Source of the DNA: an uncultured Bacilli bacterium
GTDB taxonomy: Bacteria > Bacillota_I > Bacilli_A > RF39 > UBA660
Assembly: GCA_934102255.1 (NCBI GenBank)
Contig: CAKOSN010000036.1
Span: 1-16,951, forward strand
Direction: 5' to 3'
DNA length: 16,951 nucleotides
Shown here: one piece after another, positions 7,825 to 16,831 of the stretch
Layout of the letters: each line of letters begins with the position of its first letter
Numbering within the stretch: the first letter of the stretch is position 1
The notes under the pieces: generated by a model
Seen by the model: the letters and a program-made list of their open reading frames with translations, nothing else
Told to the model about the DNA's origin: nothing
Databases searched by the model: none
Position numbers and translations under genes: made by a program

Positions 7825-10800
7825 TTATTTTCTATCCATACCTTTGCCATAAATATTTATTATATTTTCTAAAGAAACACCATATCTTTGGTCATTTTCT
7901 ATATCAGCACTGCTCATACTGAAAATATCTATTAGTTGGCCTGAGTCATCTACTAGTGCAAGCCCTTTATCATTTAAATATTTAATCTTACTTATTAATT
8001 CTATTTTTGATATTCTTTCAATTATTTTATCATTCATTTTTAAATCAATATTATGTTTCATACATATTTCTTGTTTATATATTTTATCTTCTATTCCTTT
8101 ATTAAATTTAAAGCCTATATTTAATAAGGTTTGCATTTGGTCTATGGTTAAATATGTTTTGCTAGAATATTTGCCTTTTTTTAAATTATTAATTTTAACC
8201 CCTATTGCCATTAAATCATCTTGATTATATTCTAAAGCATTAGCAATTACTTGTTTGCCATTTTCCATTCTTTGTTTTTGATGAGCAATTTGAAAATCAT
8301 AACCATTATCATTTTTAATAATTCGCATTTTATCAATTGATTTAATTGCATTCATATCGATTTTGTTTTCTTGTAGTTTTTGTAGAAGCAAAACATAATC
8401 CTCAAAACCTTTGGGTGCCATTATCTGGTCTCTTTCGTTTTCTGGTACAACATTCAAACCAATATCTCTTAACCTTTTTATCTGTTCGGTAGTCAAATCT
8501 TTTTCACCATTACTTTTTCCTCTTTTAAAGCAATTAATAAATTTGCCTATGCCAATTACTTCAACATTTTCACCATATTTACTTTTTGCCTCTTCTTTAT
8601 TAACAAAATATTCAAATTCATAATCACTATTTATTTTGATTATTCTTGCTACTTCTACTTGTTTAAAACTATTTATATCACGGCCTGTCTTATCTTTAGC
8701 CTTTTGCATTTCTTTTAAAAGCAAAACATAATCTTCAAAACATTTTGGCATCATTATAGAATCTCTTTCTTTTTCAGTTACAATCGTCAAGCCAATATCT
8801 CTTAACTGGTTTACCCGTTCGACAGTTAAATCTTTTCTACTACCGCTAAATTTTCCTCTTTTAAAGTAATAAATAACTTGGCCTATTCCAATTATTTCTA
8901 CATCTTCGCCATATTTTTTGCTTGCTTCTTCTCTATTAACAAAATATTCAAATCCATAATCATCATTTATTTTGGTTATTCTTACTACCTCTAAAGATTT
9001 AATATTATTTATATCACGACCGGTCTTTTCTTTGGAATTTTGCATCTCTTTTAAAAGTTCAACATAATCATCAAAACTTTTGGGCATCATTACAGGGTCT
9101 CTTTCTTTTTCGGTTACAACCATCAATTCAATGTCTTTTAACTGTTTTACTTTTTCGACTGTTAAATCTTGACTACCATTACTGTTTTTTCCTCTTTTAA
9201 AACAACTAATAACATGTCCTATGCTAATTGTTTCTACATCTTCACCATATTTACTTTTTGCTTCTTCTCTATTAGCAAAATATTCAAATTCATACCCATC
9301 ATTTATTTTGGTTATTCTTACTACTTCTGATTGTTTAATACTATTTATATCACGACCTGTCTTATCTTTGGCGTTTTGCATCTCTTTTAAAAGTTCAACA
9401 TAATCATCAAAACTTTTGGGTTTCATTATAGGTTCTCTTTCTTTTTCTGGTGCAACCATCAAGCCAATATCTCTTAACCTTTTTGTCTGTTCAACGGTTA
9501 GATCTTTTCTACTATTATTTTTTCCTCTTTTGAACCAATAAATAATTAGGCCTATGCCAATTGTTTCTACATCTTCACCATATTTACTTTTTGCCTCTTC
9601 TCTATTAGCAAAATATTCAAATTCATAATCATCATTTATTTTGGTTATTCTTACTACTTCTTCACTTTTAATGCTATTTATATCACGTCCTGTCTTATCT
9701 TTAACCTTTTGCATTTCTTTTAAAAGCAAGACATAATCTTCAAAACTTCTTGGATTCAATATATGATCTATTTCCCAATCAAAAATAAAATTTAAGGTCT
9801 TTAATCTACTAATTTGGTCAGCATCTAAGTCTGGACTTTTTGAATCTTGATAGGCTTTACCCTGTTTAAAAACATAGACATAATATCCTATCCAAATTAA
9901 GCCCGACTCCTTATATTCTTCTTCATTTATAATAGCCGTTTTACCATTTTCTTGTTTTGCTTTCTTTTTTACTATTTGAAGATTACAATTGTTATCATTT
10001 TTAATTACCCTTAATTTATCATCGTAACTAATACTGTTTATATCAATGCCTTGATTTTTTAATATGCTTAAATAATTAAATACCCTATCAAAAGTAGACT
10101 CAGGCGATGCTAACTCATCTATTTCTTCTTTCGAATCAACAAAGTCACGGACAGAACTTTCAACTTGTAAAAAGCCTTGTAAGAATTTTTCTTCTTCAGT
10201 TTCTGATTCTTTTACTTTTCTTTGTCTTGATGGTTCATCTATTTTAATATTCCATAAATCGATTTGGGAGCCTAATCTTATGATTTCTTCGATAATTCGC
10301 TTGTATTTAACATTATTTAATTCTTCAGGATTATTAAAATATTTAATATAACGATACAAAATTACATCTAATTTTAAACCATAATTTTTTTCTTCTAAAA
10401 TATTACTATTCTTATCAGGAAGTTTACCACCATTATCATTTATCCAATCTATAATTGTTTTTAAATCTTCTAAATCATTTATTGGAGATTGATTTCTTTT
10501 TAAATTAACAGTATTTATATTATTAACCAAGTCCATTACTATTGGGCATTCTTCTTCGGTAAATATATGACCGTCCGGATAAGAATGAATACATCTACCT
10601 AATTGTTGATAAAATAGTATTCTTGAATCAACACTTAATGGTCGTAACCAGACAATACCTTTTACTCCTTTTAAATGAGCACCTTCATTTAATTTATCCA
10701 TAACAAATAATAACTTTGGTTTACCATTAGTTTCTTTATTAAATTCGGATAATTCAGCTTTATTTTTACTATTACTATAGTAACTTAGAAGCGAGTTTGT

Positions 10801-13623
10801 ATCAACCATATCTGAAGTCTGGGCTTCTATTCTTATCTTTAAAGTTTTTTTATCTAATTTTTCCCAATCTTGATGTCTAGCAATCATGCTTACCATAGTA
10901 CTGCTGAAGGTATTTAAAGCTGCTGGTTTATGTTTAATTCTAACCATATCTAGTAGCATAATGTTATCTTGTTCTTTATTTAAGAAGCCTTTATCATCAC
11001 TAGATAATTCTTGTTTCTCAATAATTTTATTATAAATAGATAATAACTTATCACCATGAATTTTCATATATTCATTAGAATATAAATATTGTCTAATTAA
11101 AATAGTATAATCTTCCATTATTAAAACGGCTTGCTGTCTACTTATTTTACTGCCATCTTCACTATTATAATAAGTACCATCTTTTTTACGACCAACCGGT
11201 AAGAAAACAACATATTTACCATCCTGGCTTAAATTATCGCCCAAAATTTTTTCAATGCCTTGACTTTGTTCAACACTCCTACATAATTGTTCATATTTAG
11301 AGAAGGCTTTGGCTTTTTTCTCACCATCCTCTAGCATATTAATTTGCTCATACATTTCATCTAAAGTGCCATCACTTTTATATGAATATAAACAATTTAT
11401 AAATTTAGGGTTAGGTAAAAGTCCGGCTTTGATGGCTGATTCTAAAGTTTCATTAATGGCTAAATGTTTATTTAATTCTATCTCCTCATCAGTATAACCA
11501 AAATATCTTGCCCAGTAAACAGCCATATCTTTATCCTCATGGTCGCGTTCAGGGGTGGCGGTTAAACCAAGGACTTTAATATTCCCTTGCTCTTGATTTG
11601 CCATTAATTCATTAACAAACTTTGACCATTCCGTGGCCCCGCTTCGATGAAGTTCATCTAAGATAATAAAATCATATTTGTCATTATATTTAGATTTTAG
11701 ATTATTAGTTTTCTTATCTTTTAAATCTTGATAAGTAGTTAAAGTTAAATTAGGAAATAAGGTATGATAATCCGTATAGCCAAAGAACTCATAAATATAG
11801 TCTTCAATTTGGTTTAAAATAATATCATTGGGAGCGATATAAAGCATTTTAGCATCTTTACGGTCTAACATCTCCGATAAGGCTAGAAAACTTTTACCGG
11901 AACCAGTAGGCATAACGGCGGTAGCAAAGTTCTTTTTAGCAAAAACCTCTTCCGTTTTTTGGTAAGCCGTTCTTTGGAGTTTTCTTAACGGTAAATTATA
12001 TTCTTTTAAATTATTATAGCCAATATAATCTTTTAATTGGTCTAAGATGATATCAGAATCATTTGTAAACTCTTTGCGATTTACTATTAAGGAAGCAAAC
12101 ATGGAAGTAGCAATCGAACCATCATCACTTAAAGTTTTTACTTTCTCATAATAATCCATAAAATTATGAGTAACTAGGGCATTAATTATCTTTCTTCTTT
12201 GCATTTCATTAAAGTTAATTTTAAGATTTAAAGACTCTAAATCGATGGCATCAATTAAGCCATTGGCATACCATTCTTCTTTATCTTGAGGCTTTAATTC
12301 TTTATCACTTATATATTTAGTAAACAAGGTATTAAAAGCATTTGTCGGATTAGTAAATAAATTATACATATCTTGGACTTGTAAATTATTAACATAATTA
12401 TAAAGACTTTGATAATTTTTAGGTAAATATAAAGCCACGGTATCACTTACTTTTAGGACATGATTACCACTTCTAGCCATGATAGTAGGTTCAATACCTA
12501 AAGAATTATCTAAAATACTTTGTAAAGTTGCGTTGTATTTAGGATTATTACCAAGTATTTGATTTAATAAATTAACAGAATAAAAACTTCTTAACTTGGC
12601 TTTTACTAAATACATGGAATTTAAATATAATTCTTTAGCTTCTCTATAACTAATTTTACCATCGGTTAATTTATATAAGTTATCTAAACTTAAATCTAAG
12701 TTATCCGGATTAAAATGACTATAATCTACTTCTTTCGTACTTTGTCTTACTTCATCTAGATGAGTAATCAAGTAACTTTTTATTTCTTTAATTTCTTCTG
12801 TTTCTGGTACTTGTTGGATAATAGCCATTATCTCAATTAAAGAAGTTGGCATTTCCACAATTTTTTCTTGGGGTACTTCTTTATAATATTCAAGTTCTCG
12901 CGAAGAAAAAGCCGAACCCATCGTTTGAACCACAAAACGATTAGTTTTACCTTTGACGACTTCAAAATCTAGAACATCTAAAAGCATAACTAATTTATCC
13001 TTGGCAAGATTTTCTTTATCACTATAGCCTTCATAAGGCTTACTTTTAATAAATTCTAAACCATTTTGAAACTCTTCACTAGTCTTATCAATATATTCTT
13101 CAGGTAAAGTTCTCTTTAAATTATCTAGTTGTTCTTTAGTAGAAATATTTTTTAAAGACTCAATATAATACTTTTGTAAGTCTGTTAAATCAGCCTGATG
13201 TTCTTCTAGATAAGTATTTATTCTTTTTAAGATTTCCTCATAAATATACTTACCCGCATTAAAAGTAGTATATCCTAGTTCATCTTTAGGAACTTTAATA
13301 ATAACATACTTATCTTCATAATCACTTCTACCATAAGTTAAACACACATTAGCATCACTGCTTAAAGAGATACAATTAGTATCTTTATCATAATGAGTTT
13401 TAACATGATTAACCATTTCTTCTAAAGTTAACTCAGATTCTTCATTATATCTATCTTTATGATTATAAAAAGTACTGTCAGTAACTATTTTACTGATATG
13501 ACCAGCCTCATCTAAAGTAGATTTATCGCTAATACCCGCCATATCTCTTTTATTTAAAGCCCTAAAAAAGTAATAATAATTAGTATCTTGATAACAATTA
13601 GTTATCTTAAATAATTCATCCAT
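7825..13623 (-). CDS. Giant ART-like / DExH helicase / HA-repeat protein (copy 2, 1932 aa)
   Basis: Paralog of copy 1 with the same domain order; about 86 of the first 100 residues are identical. ART-like motifs: FFRA (R21), ISLSS (S86-x-S88) and RELEYYKEVP (E243-x-E245). Helicase core: PTGSGKS (K577), DELHRSGATEW, LTATPERD, NEGAHLKG and QQLGRC, again with His where motif VI usually has its second Arg. The repeat array has six units against seven in copy 1, which mainly explains the shorter length. The C-terminal tail ends KGMDRK and no small coupled gene follows. The start is ATG 13621-13623: the GAGGGTG ribosome site is 6 bases upstream and overlaps the alternative GTG at 13630-13632. It follows a strong terminator, so it is probably transcribed separately from the kinase-like gene. 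Function in genome conflict is an inference from architecture and duplication. Confidence 0.93.
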   Translation of the reverse strand: MDELFKITNCYQDTNYYYFFRALNKRDMAGISDKSTLDEAGHISKIVTDSTFYNHKDRYNEESELTLEEMVNHVKTHYDKDTNCISLSSDANVCLTYGRSDYEDKYVIIKVPKDELGYTTFNAGKYIYEEILKRINTYLEEHQADLTDLQKYYIESLKNISTKEQLDNLKRTLPEEYIDKTSEEFQNGLEFIKSKPYEGYSDKENLAKDKLVMLLDVLDFEVVKGKTNRFVVQTMGSAFSSRELEYYKEVPQEKIVEMPTSLIEIMAIIQQVPETEEIKEIKSYLITHLDEVRQSTKEVDYSHFNPDNLDLSLDNLYKLTDGKISYREAKELYLNSMYLVKAKLRSFYSVNLLNQILGNNPKYNATLQSILDNSLGIEPTIMARSGNHVLKVSDTVALYLPKNYQSLYNYVNNLQVQDMYNLFTNPTNAFNTLFTKYISDKELKPQDKEEWYANGLIDAIDLESLNLKINFNEMQRRKIINALVTHNFMDYYEKVKTLSDDGSIATSMFASLIVNRKEFTNDSDIILDQLKDYIGYNNLKEYNLPLRKLQRTAYQKTEEVFAKKNFATAVMPTGSGKSFLALSEMLDRKDAKMLYIAPNDIILNQIEDYIYEFFGYTDYHTLFPNLTLTTYQDLKDKKTNNLKSKYNDKYDFIILDELHRSGATEWSKFVNELMANQEQGNIKVLGLTATPERDHEDKDMAVYWARYFGYTDEEIELNKHLAINETLESAIKAGLLPNPKFINCLYSYKSDGTLDEMYEQINMLEDGEKKAKAFSKYEQLCRSVEQSQGIEKILGDNLSQDGKYVVFLPVGRKKDGTYYNSEDGSKISRQQAVLIMEDYTILIRQYLYSNEYMKIHGDKLLSIYNKIIEKQELSSDDKGFLNKEQDNIMLLDMVRIKHKPAALNTFSSTMVSMIARHQDWEKLDKKTLKIRIEAQTSDMVDTNSLLSYYSNSKNKAELSEFNKETNGKPKLLFVMDKLNEGAHLKGVKGIVWLRPLSVDSRILFYQQLGRCIHSYPDGHIFTEEECPIVMDLVNNINTVNLKRNQSPINDLEDLKTIIDWINDNGGKLPDKNSNILEEKNYGLKLDVILYRYIKYFNNPEELNNVKYKRIIEEIIRLGSQIDLWNIKIDEPSRQRKVKESETEEEKFLQGFLQVESSVRDFVDSKEEIDELASPESTFDRVFNYLSILKNQGIDINSISYDDKLRVIKNDNNCNLQIVKKKAKQENGKTAIINEEEYKESGLIWIGYYVYVFKQGKAYQDSKSPDLDADQISRLKTLNFIFDWEIDHILNPRSFEDYVLLLKEMQKVKDKTGRDINSIKSEEVVRITKINDDYEFEYFANREEAKSKYGEDVETIGIGLIIYWFKRGKNNSRKDLTVEQTKRLRDIGLMVAPEKEREPIMKPKSFDDYVELLKEMQNAKDKTGRDINSIKQSEVVRITKINDGYEFEYFANREEAKSKYGEDVETISIGHVISCFKRGKNSNGSQDLTVEKVKQLKDIELMVVTEKERDPVMMPKSFDDYVELLKEMQNSKEKTGRDINNIKSLEVVRITKINDDYGFEYFVNREEASKKYGEDVEIIGIGQVIYYFKRGKFSGSRKDLTVERVNQLRDIGLTIVTEKERDSIMMPKCFEDYVLLLKEMQKAKDKTGRDINSFKQVEVARIIKINSDYEFEYFVNKEEAKSKYGENVEVIGIGKFINCFKRGKSNGEKDLTTEQIKRLRDIGLNVVPENERDQIMAPKGFEDYVLLLQKLQENKIDMNAIKSIDKMRIIKNDNGYDFQIAHQKQRMENGKQVIANALEYNQDDLMAIGVKINNLKKGKYSSKTYLTIDQMQTLLNIGFKFNKGIEDKIYKQEICMKHNIDLKMNDKIIERISKIELISKIKYLNDKGLALVDDSGQLIDIFSMSSADIENDQRYGVSLENIINIYGKGMDRK
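8104..9759 (-). repeat. Five tandem HA-like repeats in copy 2 (333-336 bp period)
   Basis: Units in reading order: 9759-9424, 9423-9088, 9087-8752, 8751-8419 and 8418-8104. The first four are close relatives of the copy 1 units (PKSFDDYVELLKEMQ ... KTGRDIN ... VVRITKIN ... IGIG ... FKRGK). The last is a different subtype: its middle reads MENGKQVIANALEYNQDD, as in the divergent first unit, and it lacks the KTGRDIN block. Confidence 0.85.
9760..10098 (-). repeat. Divergent first repeat unit of copy 2
   Basis: Starts STFDRVFNYLSILKN and ends LDADQISRLKTLNFIFDWE. It is the direct counterpart of the first unit in copy 1, with the longer KQENGK ... EEYKESGLIWIG middle segment. Confidence 0.7.
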
Positions 13624-13629
13624 CTTTAA

Positions 13630-13636
13630 CACCCTC
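13630..13636 (-). promoter_or_regulatory. Ribosome binding site deciding the start of copy 2
   Basis: GAGGGTG on the minus strand, 6 bases before ATG 13621-13623 and overlapping the alternative GTG start. The GTGTTAAAGATG context is shared with copy 1. Confidence 0.65.
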
Positions 13637-13649
13637 TATTTATATATTT

Positions 13650-13658
13650 ATCCTATCA
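13650..13658 (-). promoter_or_regulatory. Weak putative extended -10 promoter of copy 2
   Basis: TGA followed by TAGGAT on the minus strand, 26 bases before the ATG and just after a terminator T-tract, at the place where copies 1 and 3 carry similar elements. It is only a four-of-six match to TATAAT and no -35 is seen. Confidence 0.3.
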
Positions 13659-13666
13659 TAAACTTT

Positions 13667-13704
13667 GAAAAAGAAAAAGACCATTCAAATATAAATTGAA
13701 CAGT
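13667..13704 (-). terminator. Rho-independent terminator after the kinase-like gene
   Basis: On the minus strand GACTGTTCAA pairs with TTGAATGGTC (10 bp, two wobbles) around a loop of about 6 bases, followed by TTTTTCTTTTTC. It lies 26 bases after the stop of the kinase-like gene and separates it from copy 2. Confidence 0.85.
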
Positions 13705-13730
13705 CAAAGCATTTTATATAAATAGTAAAT

Positions 13731-14315
13731 TTATTTTTTCTTATAACTTTTTGGAAAGTTAAAATTCAATGACACTTCTTCGGGATTATCTATAATCCAA
13801 TCATTACAATATGGATACTTAGTATATAGACTTCCCCAAGGTCCTTCATAATTACTTCTTTGACTAAGGATAGTTTGTAGATATTCATCAAAGTCATTAA
13901 AATAAAATATTACTTCTGGGTCTGTTTGCATTCTTAATTTCATAAGTTTAAGGTGAGTTTCTAGTGGAAGATTAATCTTTATTAATGTTATATTATCATG
14001 ATAATGATTAGCCATTTCAATAATTTGTAATAAAGAATAAATATAGTTAGCATTAATGCCAGGCACATCAAAAATAATAAGTTTATTTTCACTATTTCTT
14101 AAGGCTGCAAAAACTTTATTAACTAATCTTATATAAAGTTCTTCACTTTTCTCTCTTTCAGATTGTTTATCATTTATTTCATCAGCAATAGCATCATGGG
14201 ATATAACAACAGCTTTAACTGGAGATGATTCTAAAATTTTATTTGCTAAAGTACTCTTTCCAGTTGTTGAAGGACCAGTAATTATTACTATTCTACTATC
14301 AATATCTATTTGCAT
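13731..14315 (-). CDS. P-loop kinase-like protein (194 aa)
   Basis: Small cytoplasmic P-loop NTPase, probably a phosphotransferase of the polynucleotide-kinase/zeta-like group; the substrate is unknown. Visible features: Walker A GPSTTGKS (14-21) directly after the first beta strand; SHD (39-41) at the end of strand 2, where these kinases place a catalytic or substrate-binding Asp; a Walker-B-like strand KLIIFD (78-83); and LKLRMQ-type basic residues near 125-130 as a possible lid. No second domain, so it is a single-domain kinase of ordinary size. ATG 14313-14315 has an AGAGG ribosome site 8 bases upstream and a good promoter. A strong terminator follows, so it is probably monocistronic. It lies immediately upstream of the giant-gene array but nothing ties it to it functionally. 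Kinase fold fairly sure, specific activity not. Confidence 0.85.
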   Translation of the reverse strand: MQIDIDSRIVIITGPSTTGKSTLANKILESSPVKAVVISHDAIADEINDKQSEREKSEELYIRLVNKVFAALRNSENKLIIFDVPGINANYIYSLLQIIEMANHYHDNITLIKINLPLETHLKLMKLRMQTDPEVIFYFNDFDEYLQTILSQRSNYEGPWGSLYTKYPYCNDWIIDNPEEVSLNFNFPKSYKKK

Positions 14316-14339
14316 ATATATCGCCTCTTTAGGTGTGCT

Positions 14340-14368
14340 ATTAGAGCAAAATGTTTTTCTATAATCAA
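14340..14368 (-). promoter_or_regulatory. Promoter of the kinase-like gene
   Basis: Minus strand: -35 TTGATT (14363-14368), exact 17-base spacer, -10 TCTAAT (14340-14345) preceded by TGC, which makes an extended -10. It lies 24 bases before the start codon. One of the two best promoter matches in the window. Confidence 0.6.
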
Positions 14369-14391
14369 TTACTTAATATAATGTAACCTTT

Positions 14392-14871
14392 TTATACACC
14401 ATTATTTATTGAATATCTATTTGATTTAAAATAACAGCCAATGTAATATAATTTATAACTACTAGAATCATAAACGATTATTAAATTACTTGCTCTTTTC
14501 ATTTTAATTTTATAATACAAATTATCATTTATTTCTTTAGGAAAATTTTCTTCAAATAAGTTATAAAATTCAGAATTATAGTTATTTTTACAAACTATTA
14601 TTTGATTTTCTAAATGTTTTAAGTCGTCATTATCTAATTGGCTTATAATCTTTTCATTATCGGCTTCTTTGTAATCAAAAATATAAAATTCATCGGTATA
14701 GCGAAATGCATCGGGAGTTACAAAAACACGTGTTTCCTTTACTGGTTTTGTAATTTTTAGCACTCCTTTGAAATTTACATTTACGATAAAATTATTTTGA
14801 CTATTTATTAAAGCAAAAATAAAAATTATTGCTAATATTATAATAAATTGCCAAAAGATTATTTTTTTCAT
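14392..14871 (-). CDS. Hypothetical protein with N-terminal membrane segment (159 aa)
   Basis: Unrecognised. MKK is followed by a hydrophobic stretch at ~4-23 (WQFIIILAIIFIFALI), so it is either anchored by a single N-terminal helix or secreted with an uncleaved signal. No lipobox cysteine is visible. The remaining ~135 residues would be extracellular; they are rich in Asn, Tyr, Lys and Asp, contain two Cys (near 113 and 147), and end with strand-like stretches (LIIVYDSSSYKLYYIGCYF). AAAGGAG lies 10 bases before ATG 14869-14871. It sits between rsgA and the kinase-like gene on the same strand with 86- and 76-base gaps, so operon membership is uncertain. No homology to the giant proteins is apparent. 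A small envelope-associated protein is all that can be supported. Confidence 0.75.
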   Translation of the reverse strand: MKKIIFWQFIIILAIIFIFALINSQNNFIVNVNFKGVLKITKPVKETRVFVTPDAFRYTDEFYIFDYKEADNEKIISQLDNDDLKHLENQIIVCKNNYNSEFYNLFEENFPKEINDNLYYKIKMKRASNLIIVYDSSSYKLYYIGCYFKSNRYSINNGV

Positions 14872-14957
14872 TTTAATTCTTCTCCTTTATTTGGATATTA
14901 TTTTTAAATAATAAACTTTTATCTTATCAACATTTTTTTGAAGCAAAGTTTTTATGT

Positions 14958-16046
14958 TTAATTTTTATTTTTTAACTCCAACTTAATATTATTTAATATT
15001 TCAGAATAATCTTTATCTAGTACTGTACTCATAATTTTCAAGTAACTTTCATACCTATCTATACTAATTAGACCACTTAGGACGCCTTGTTTAACCATAC
15101 AAGAATCGTTAGGTTCATTAAAATGCAAGCAATCATTAAATTTGCATTTATCTTGCCAATTTATAAACTCTGGAAAATAGTCTTGAATTTCTATTGGTTT
15201 AAAAGATGAAACATCTAAATTCCTAATACCTGGTGTATCAATAATAGAAGAATTTGTTTTCCAAATATAATATTTTGAAGTAGTAGTTGTGTGTCTTCCT
15301 CTTTTACTTTTATCACTTACATGACCAGTTTTTACTTCATCATCATTCATTATCGCATTGGTAAGAGAAGATTTGCCAACGCCACTATTACCAACAAATA
15401 TAGCTTGCTTATTTTTTAGTTCCGATTTTAATTCATCTATACCAATATTATTATAAGTTGAAGTTTCAATTACTTTTATTCCTAAATCTCTATATCTTAA
15501 AAGAATTTTTTTCTCTTCTTCCGTCTTTAAATCACGTTTATTTAAACAAATTATTGCGGGAATTTTACTATTTTCTAGAATCATTAAATATCTATCAATA
15601 AATTTGGGATGCAAGGGCGGCTCTTTAGCAGCTACAACAATTACGGCTAAATCAATATTGGCAGCAATATTTTTTTCTAGTCCTACATCATTTAATCTAG
15701 TACTATCTTTTTTTGTTCTTGTAAGTAGTGAGGTTCTAGATAATAGGTGTTTAATAATATAAGTATTATTTACTTTTTCGATATCTACTTTATCACCGGG
15801 AAAAACTACTTGATTACAAGCTAAATTAATATCTTTTCTTAGTTTGGCAATGATTACTTTATCATTATAATAAACATAAGTATCATTATATCTAACTTCA
15901 ATAACTACTCCATAGTTACTACAAGAAGCAATAATAAAATTATCCAAAGTTGCATTTTGTTTTTTAAAAACCCTTTCTTTGGATTTATTTTTCTTTTCTA
16001 TACTCTTTTTAGTTTTAAAACTATCATAAGCATTATAGTGTGGCAT
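14958..16046 (-). CDS. rsgA: Ribosome small-subunit-dependent GTPase A
   Basis: Circularly permuted GTPase that acts late in 30S subunit assembly; RsgA family members bind the 30S subunit, which stimulates GTP hydrolysis. Domains: a basic N-terminal extension (1-35), an OB-fold region (~36-100), then the permuted GTPase with G4 NKRD (169-172), G5-like ETST (194-197), G1 GNSGVGKS (219-226) and G3 DTPG (270-273). A C-terminal zinc site is formed by C301, C306, H308 and C316 in CKFNDCLHFNEPNDSC, which is slightly longer than the usual spacing before the last Cys. At 362 residues it is a little longer than many family members because of the N-terminal extension. ATG 16044-16046 has AAAGGAAG at good distance. 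This is the one housekeeping gene in the window. Identification is secure. Confidence 0.97.
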   Translation of the reverse strand: MPHYNAYDSFKTKKSIEKKNKSKERVFKKQNATLDNFIIASCSNYGVVIEVRYNDTYVYYNDKVIIAKLRKDINLACNQVVFPGDKVDIEKVNNTYIIKHLLSRTSLLTRTKKDSTRLNDVGLEKNIAANIDLAVIVVAAKEPPLHPKFIDRYLMILENSKIPAIICLNKRDLKTEEEKKILLRYRDLGIKVIETSTYNNIGIDELKSELKNKQAIFVGNSGVGKSSLTNAIMNDDEVKTGHVSDKSKRGRHTTTTSKYYIWKTNSSIIDTPGIRNLDVSSFKPIEIQDYFPEFINWQDKCKFNDCLHFNEPNDSCMVKQGVLSGLISIDRYESYLKIMSTVLDKDYSEILNNIKLELKNKN

Positions 16047-16127
16047 GTAATCTTCCTTTCAAGATAAAGTCTAGAATATAATTAAAATTTTAAACAGGCT
16101 TTTTCTTTCTTTTCTTTATCTATCTAA

Positions 16128-16136
16128 AATATAGCA
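16128..16136 (-). promoter_or_regulatory. Putative extended -10 promoter of rsgA
   Basis: TGC followed by TATATT on the minus strand, giving a leader of about 75 bases before the rsgA ATG. The -35 region is weak (TGTTAT at 17 bases). An 8-bp inverted repeat in the leader (16062-16069 with 16114-16121) is probably chance in such AT-rich sequence. Confidence 0.4.
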
Positions 16137-16161
16137 CATAATTAACAAAAATAACATAAAT

Positions 16162-16186
16162 AAAAAGACTCTATTCTTAATAGAAT
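16162..16186 (-). terminator. Rho-independent terminator after the 202-aa gene
   Basis: Minus strand: TCTATT, loop AAG, AATAGA, extended by a T-G wobble and an A-T pair, then CTTTTT. It lies 9 bases after the stop of the 202-aa gene. Short, AT-rich stem with the usual T-tract. Confidence 0.65.
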
Positions 16187-16195
16187 AAAATCCAC

Positions 16196-16804
16196 TTAAT
16201 CAAAATAAATAATTTTTTCTCTTTTAAATTTTCGAGACCCCTTAGTTTCTGATGCCATTTTTTCATAAGAAGCATTAGTTTTAGTACTTATATCAATATT
16301 GTTTTTATAATCAGCAAGCATACTTTCTAACAATTCATCTCTAGTATTATTAGAATCTATTACTTGTACTAAGAAAGTACCATAAGGAAAAGTAGAAAAT
16401 ATTTCGTTAGTAAATATGGTCTTTTTAAATTCAACACCAGAATTTATAGCAAAATAATAATCTTCATCAAAAACAAGTTTTTTACCAATATCATAAATAT
16501 ACTTCTTATCATCGGTGATAAGTTCTAAAACACTGTAACCACTATACTTTTCTTTTAATAAATTAACCTGACCTTTTGCTAATAGAAAATTTGCAAGTAC
16601 TAAAGTTATTTCATTATGATATCTATGTAGTAATCTATGGCATAAAATATAAGTTAATAAAGGAAAACGACCATAATCATAGAAAGCTAGTTCTTCTAAA
16701 AGATCATCATCAAATTTTTTAACTTTTCCCTCTTTAAAAGCCTTTTTTAAACTGGCTTTTTCTTGCATTTTTTCATACATTTTTAAAATTTCATCTAAAC
16801 GCAT
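16196..16804 (-). CDS. Hypothetical protein, 202 aa
   Basis: Unrecognised cytoplasmic protein. It has a charged helical N-terminus (MRLDEILKMYEKMQEKASLK), a mixed middle with a hydrophobic, His/Tyr-rich stretch (residues ~42-78, around YGRFPLLTYILCHRLL), and a Lys/Arg-rich C-terminus ending REKIIYFD. No enzyme motif or clear membrane segment. ATG 16802-16804 is chosen rather than ATG 16823-16825: AAAGGAAG (16812-16819) is at ideal distance from the former and would be coding for the latter. The predicted transcription start from the upstream promoter falls near 16825, which would leave the upstream ATG with no leader. It has its own promoter and terminator, so it is probably a single-gene unit. 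Confidence 0.8.
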   Translation of the reverse strand: MRLDEILKMYEKMQEKASLKKAFKEGKVKKFDDDLLEELAFYDYGRFPLLTYILCHRLLHRYHNEITLVLANFLLAKGQVNLLKEKYSGYSVLELITDDKKYIYDIGKKLVFDEDYYFAINSGVEFKKTIFTNEIFSTFPYGTFLVQVIDSNNTRDELLESMLADYKNNIDISTKTNASYEKMASETKGSRKFKREKIIYFD

Positions 16805-16811
16805 AATATCA

Positions 16812-16819
16812 CTTCCTTT
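16812..16819 (-). promoter_or_regulatory. Ribosome binding site deciding the start of the 202-aa gene
   Basis: AAAGGAAG on the minus strand, 7 bases before ATG 16802-16804. It lies within the codons that would follow the alternative ATG at 16823-16825. Confidence 0.7.
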
Positions 16820-16831
16820 TTTCATTTTACT

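Noticed and set aside
1604..16046. Mycoplasma-type genetic code (TGA as Trp)
   Set aside because: Conserved tryptophans such as the one after DELHRSGAPE are TGG, and a TGA is used as the real stop of copy 1 at the ATGA overlap.
16062..16121. 8-bp inverted repeat in the rsgA leader that could regulate translation
   Set aside because: The arms are all A/T except for two bases, the loop is 44 bases and pairing does not extend. Chance is likely in such AT-rich sequence.
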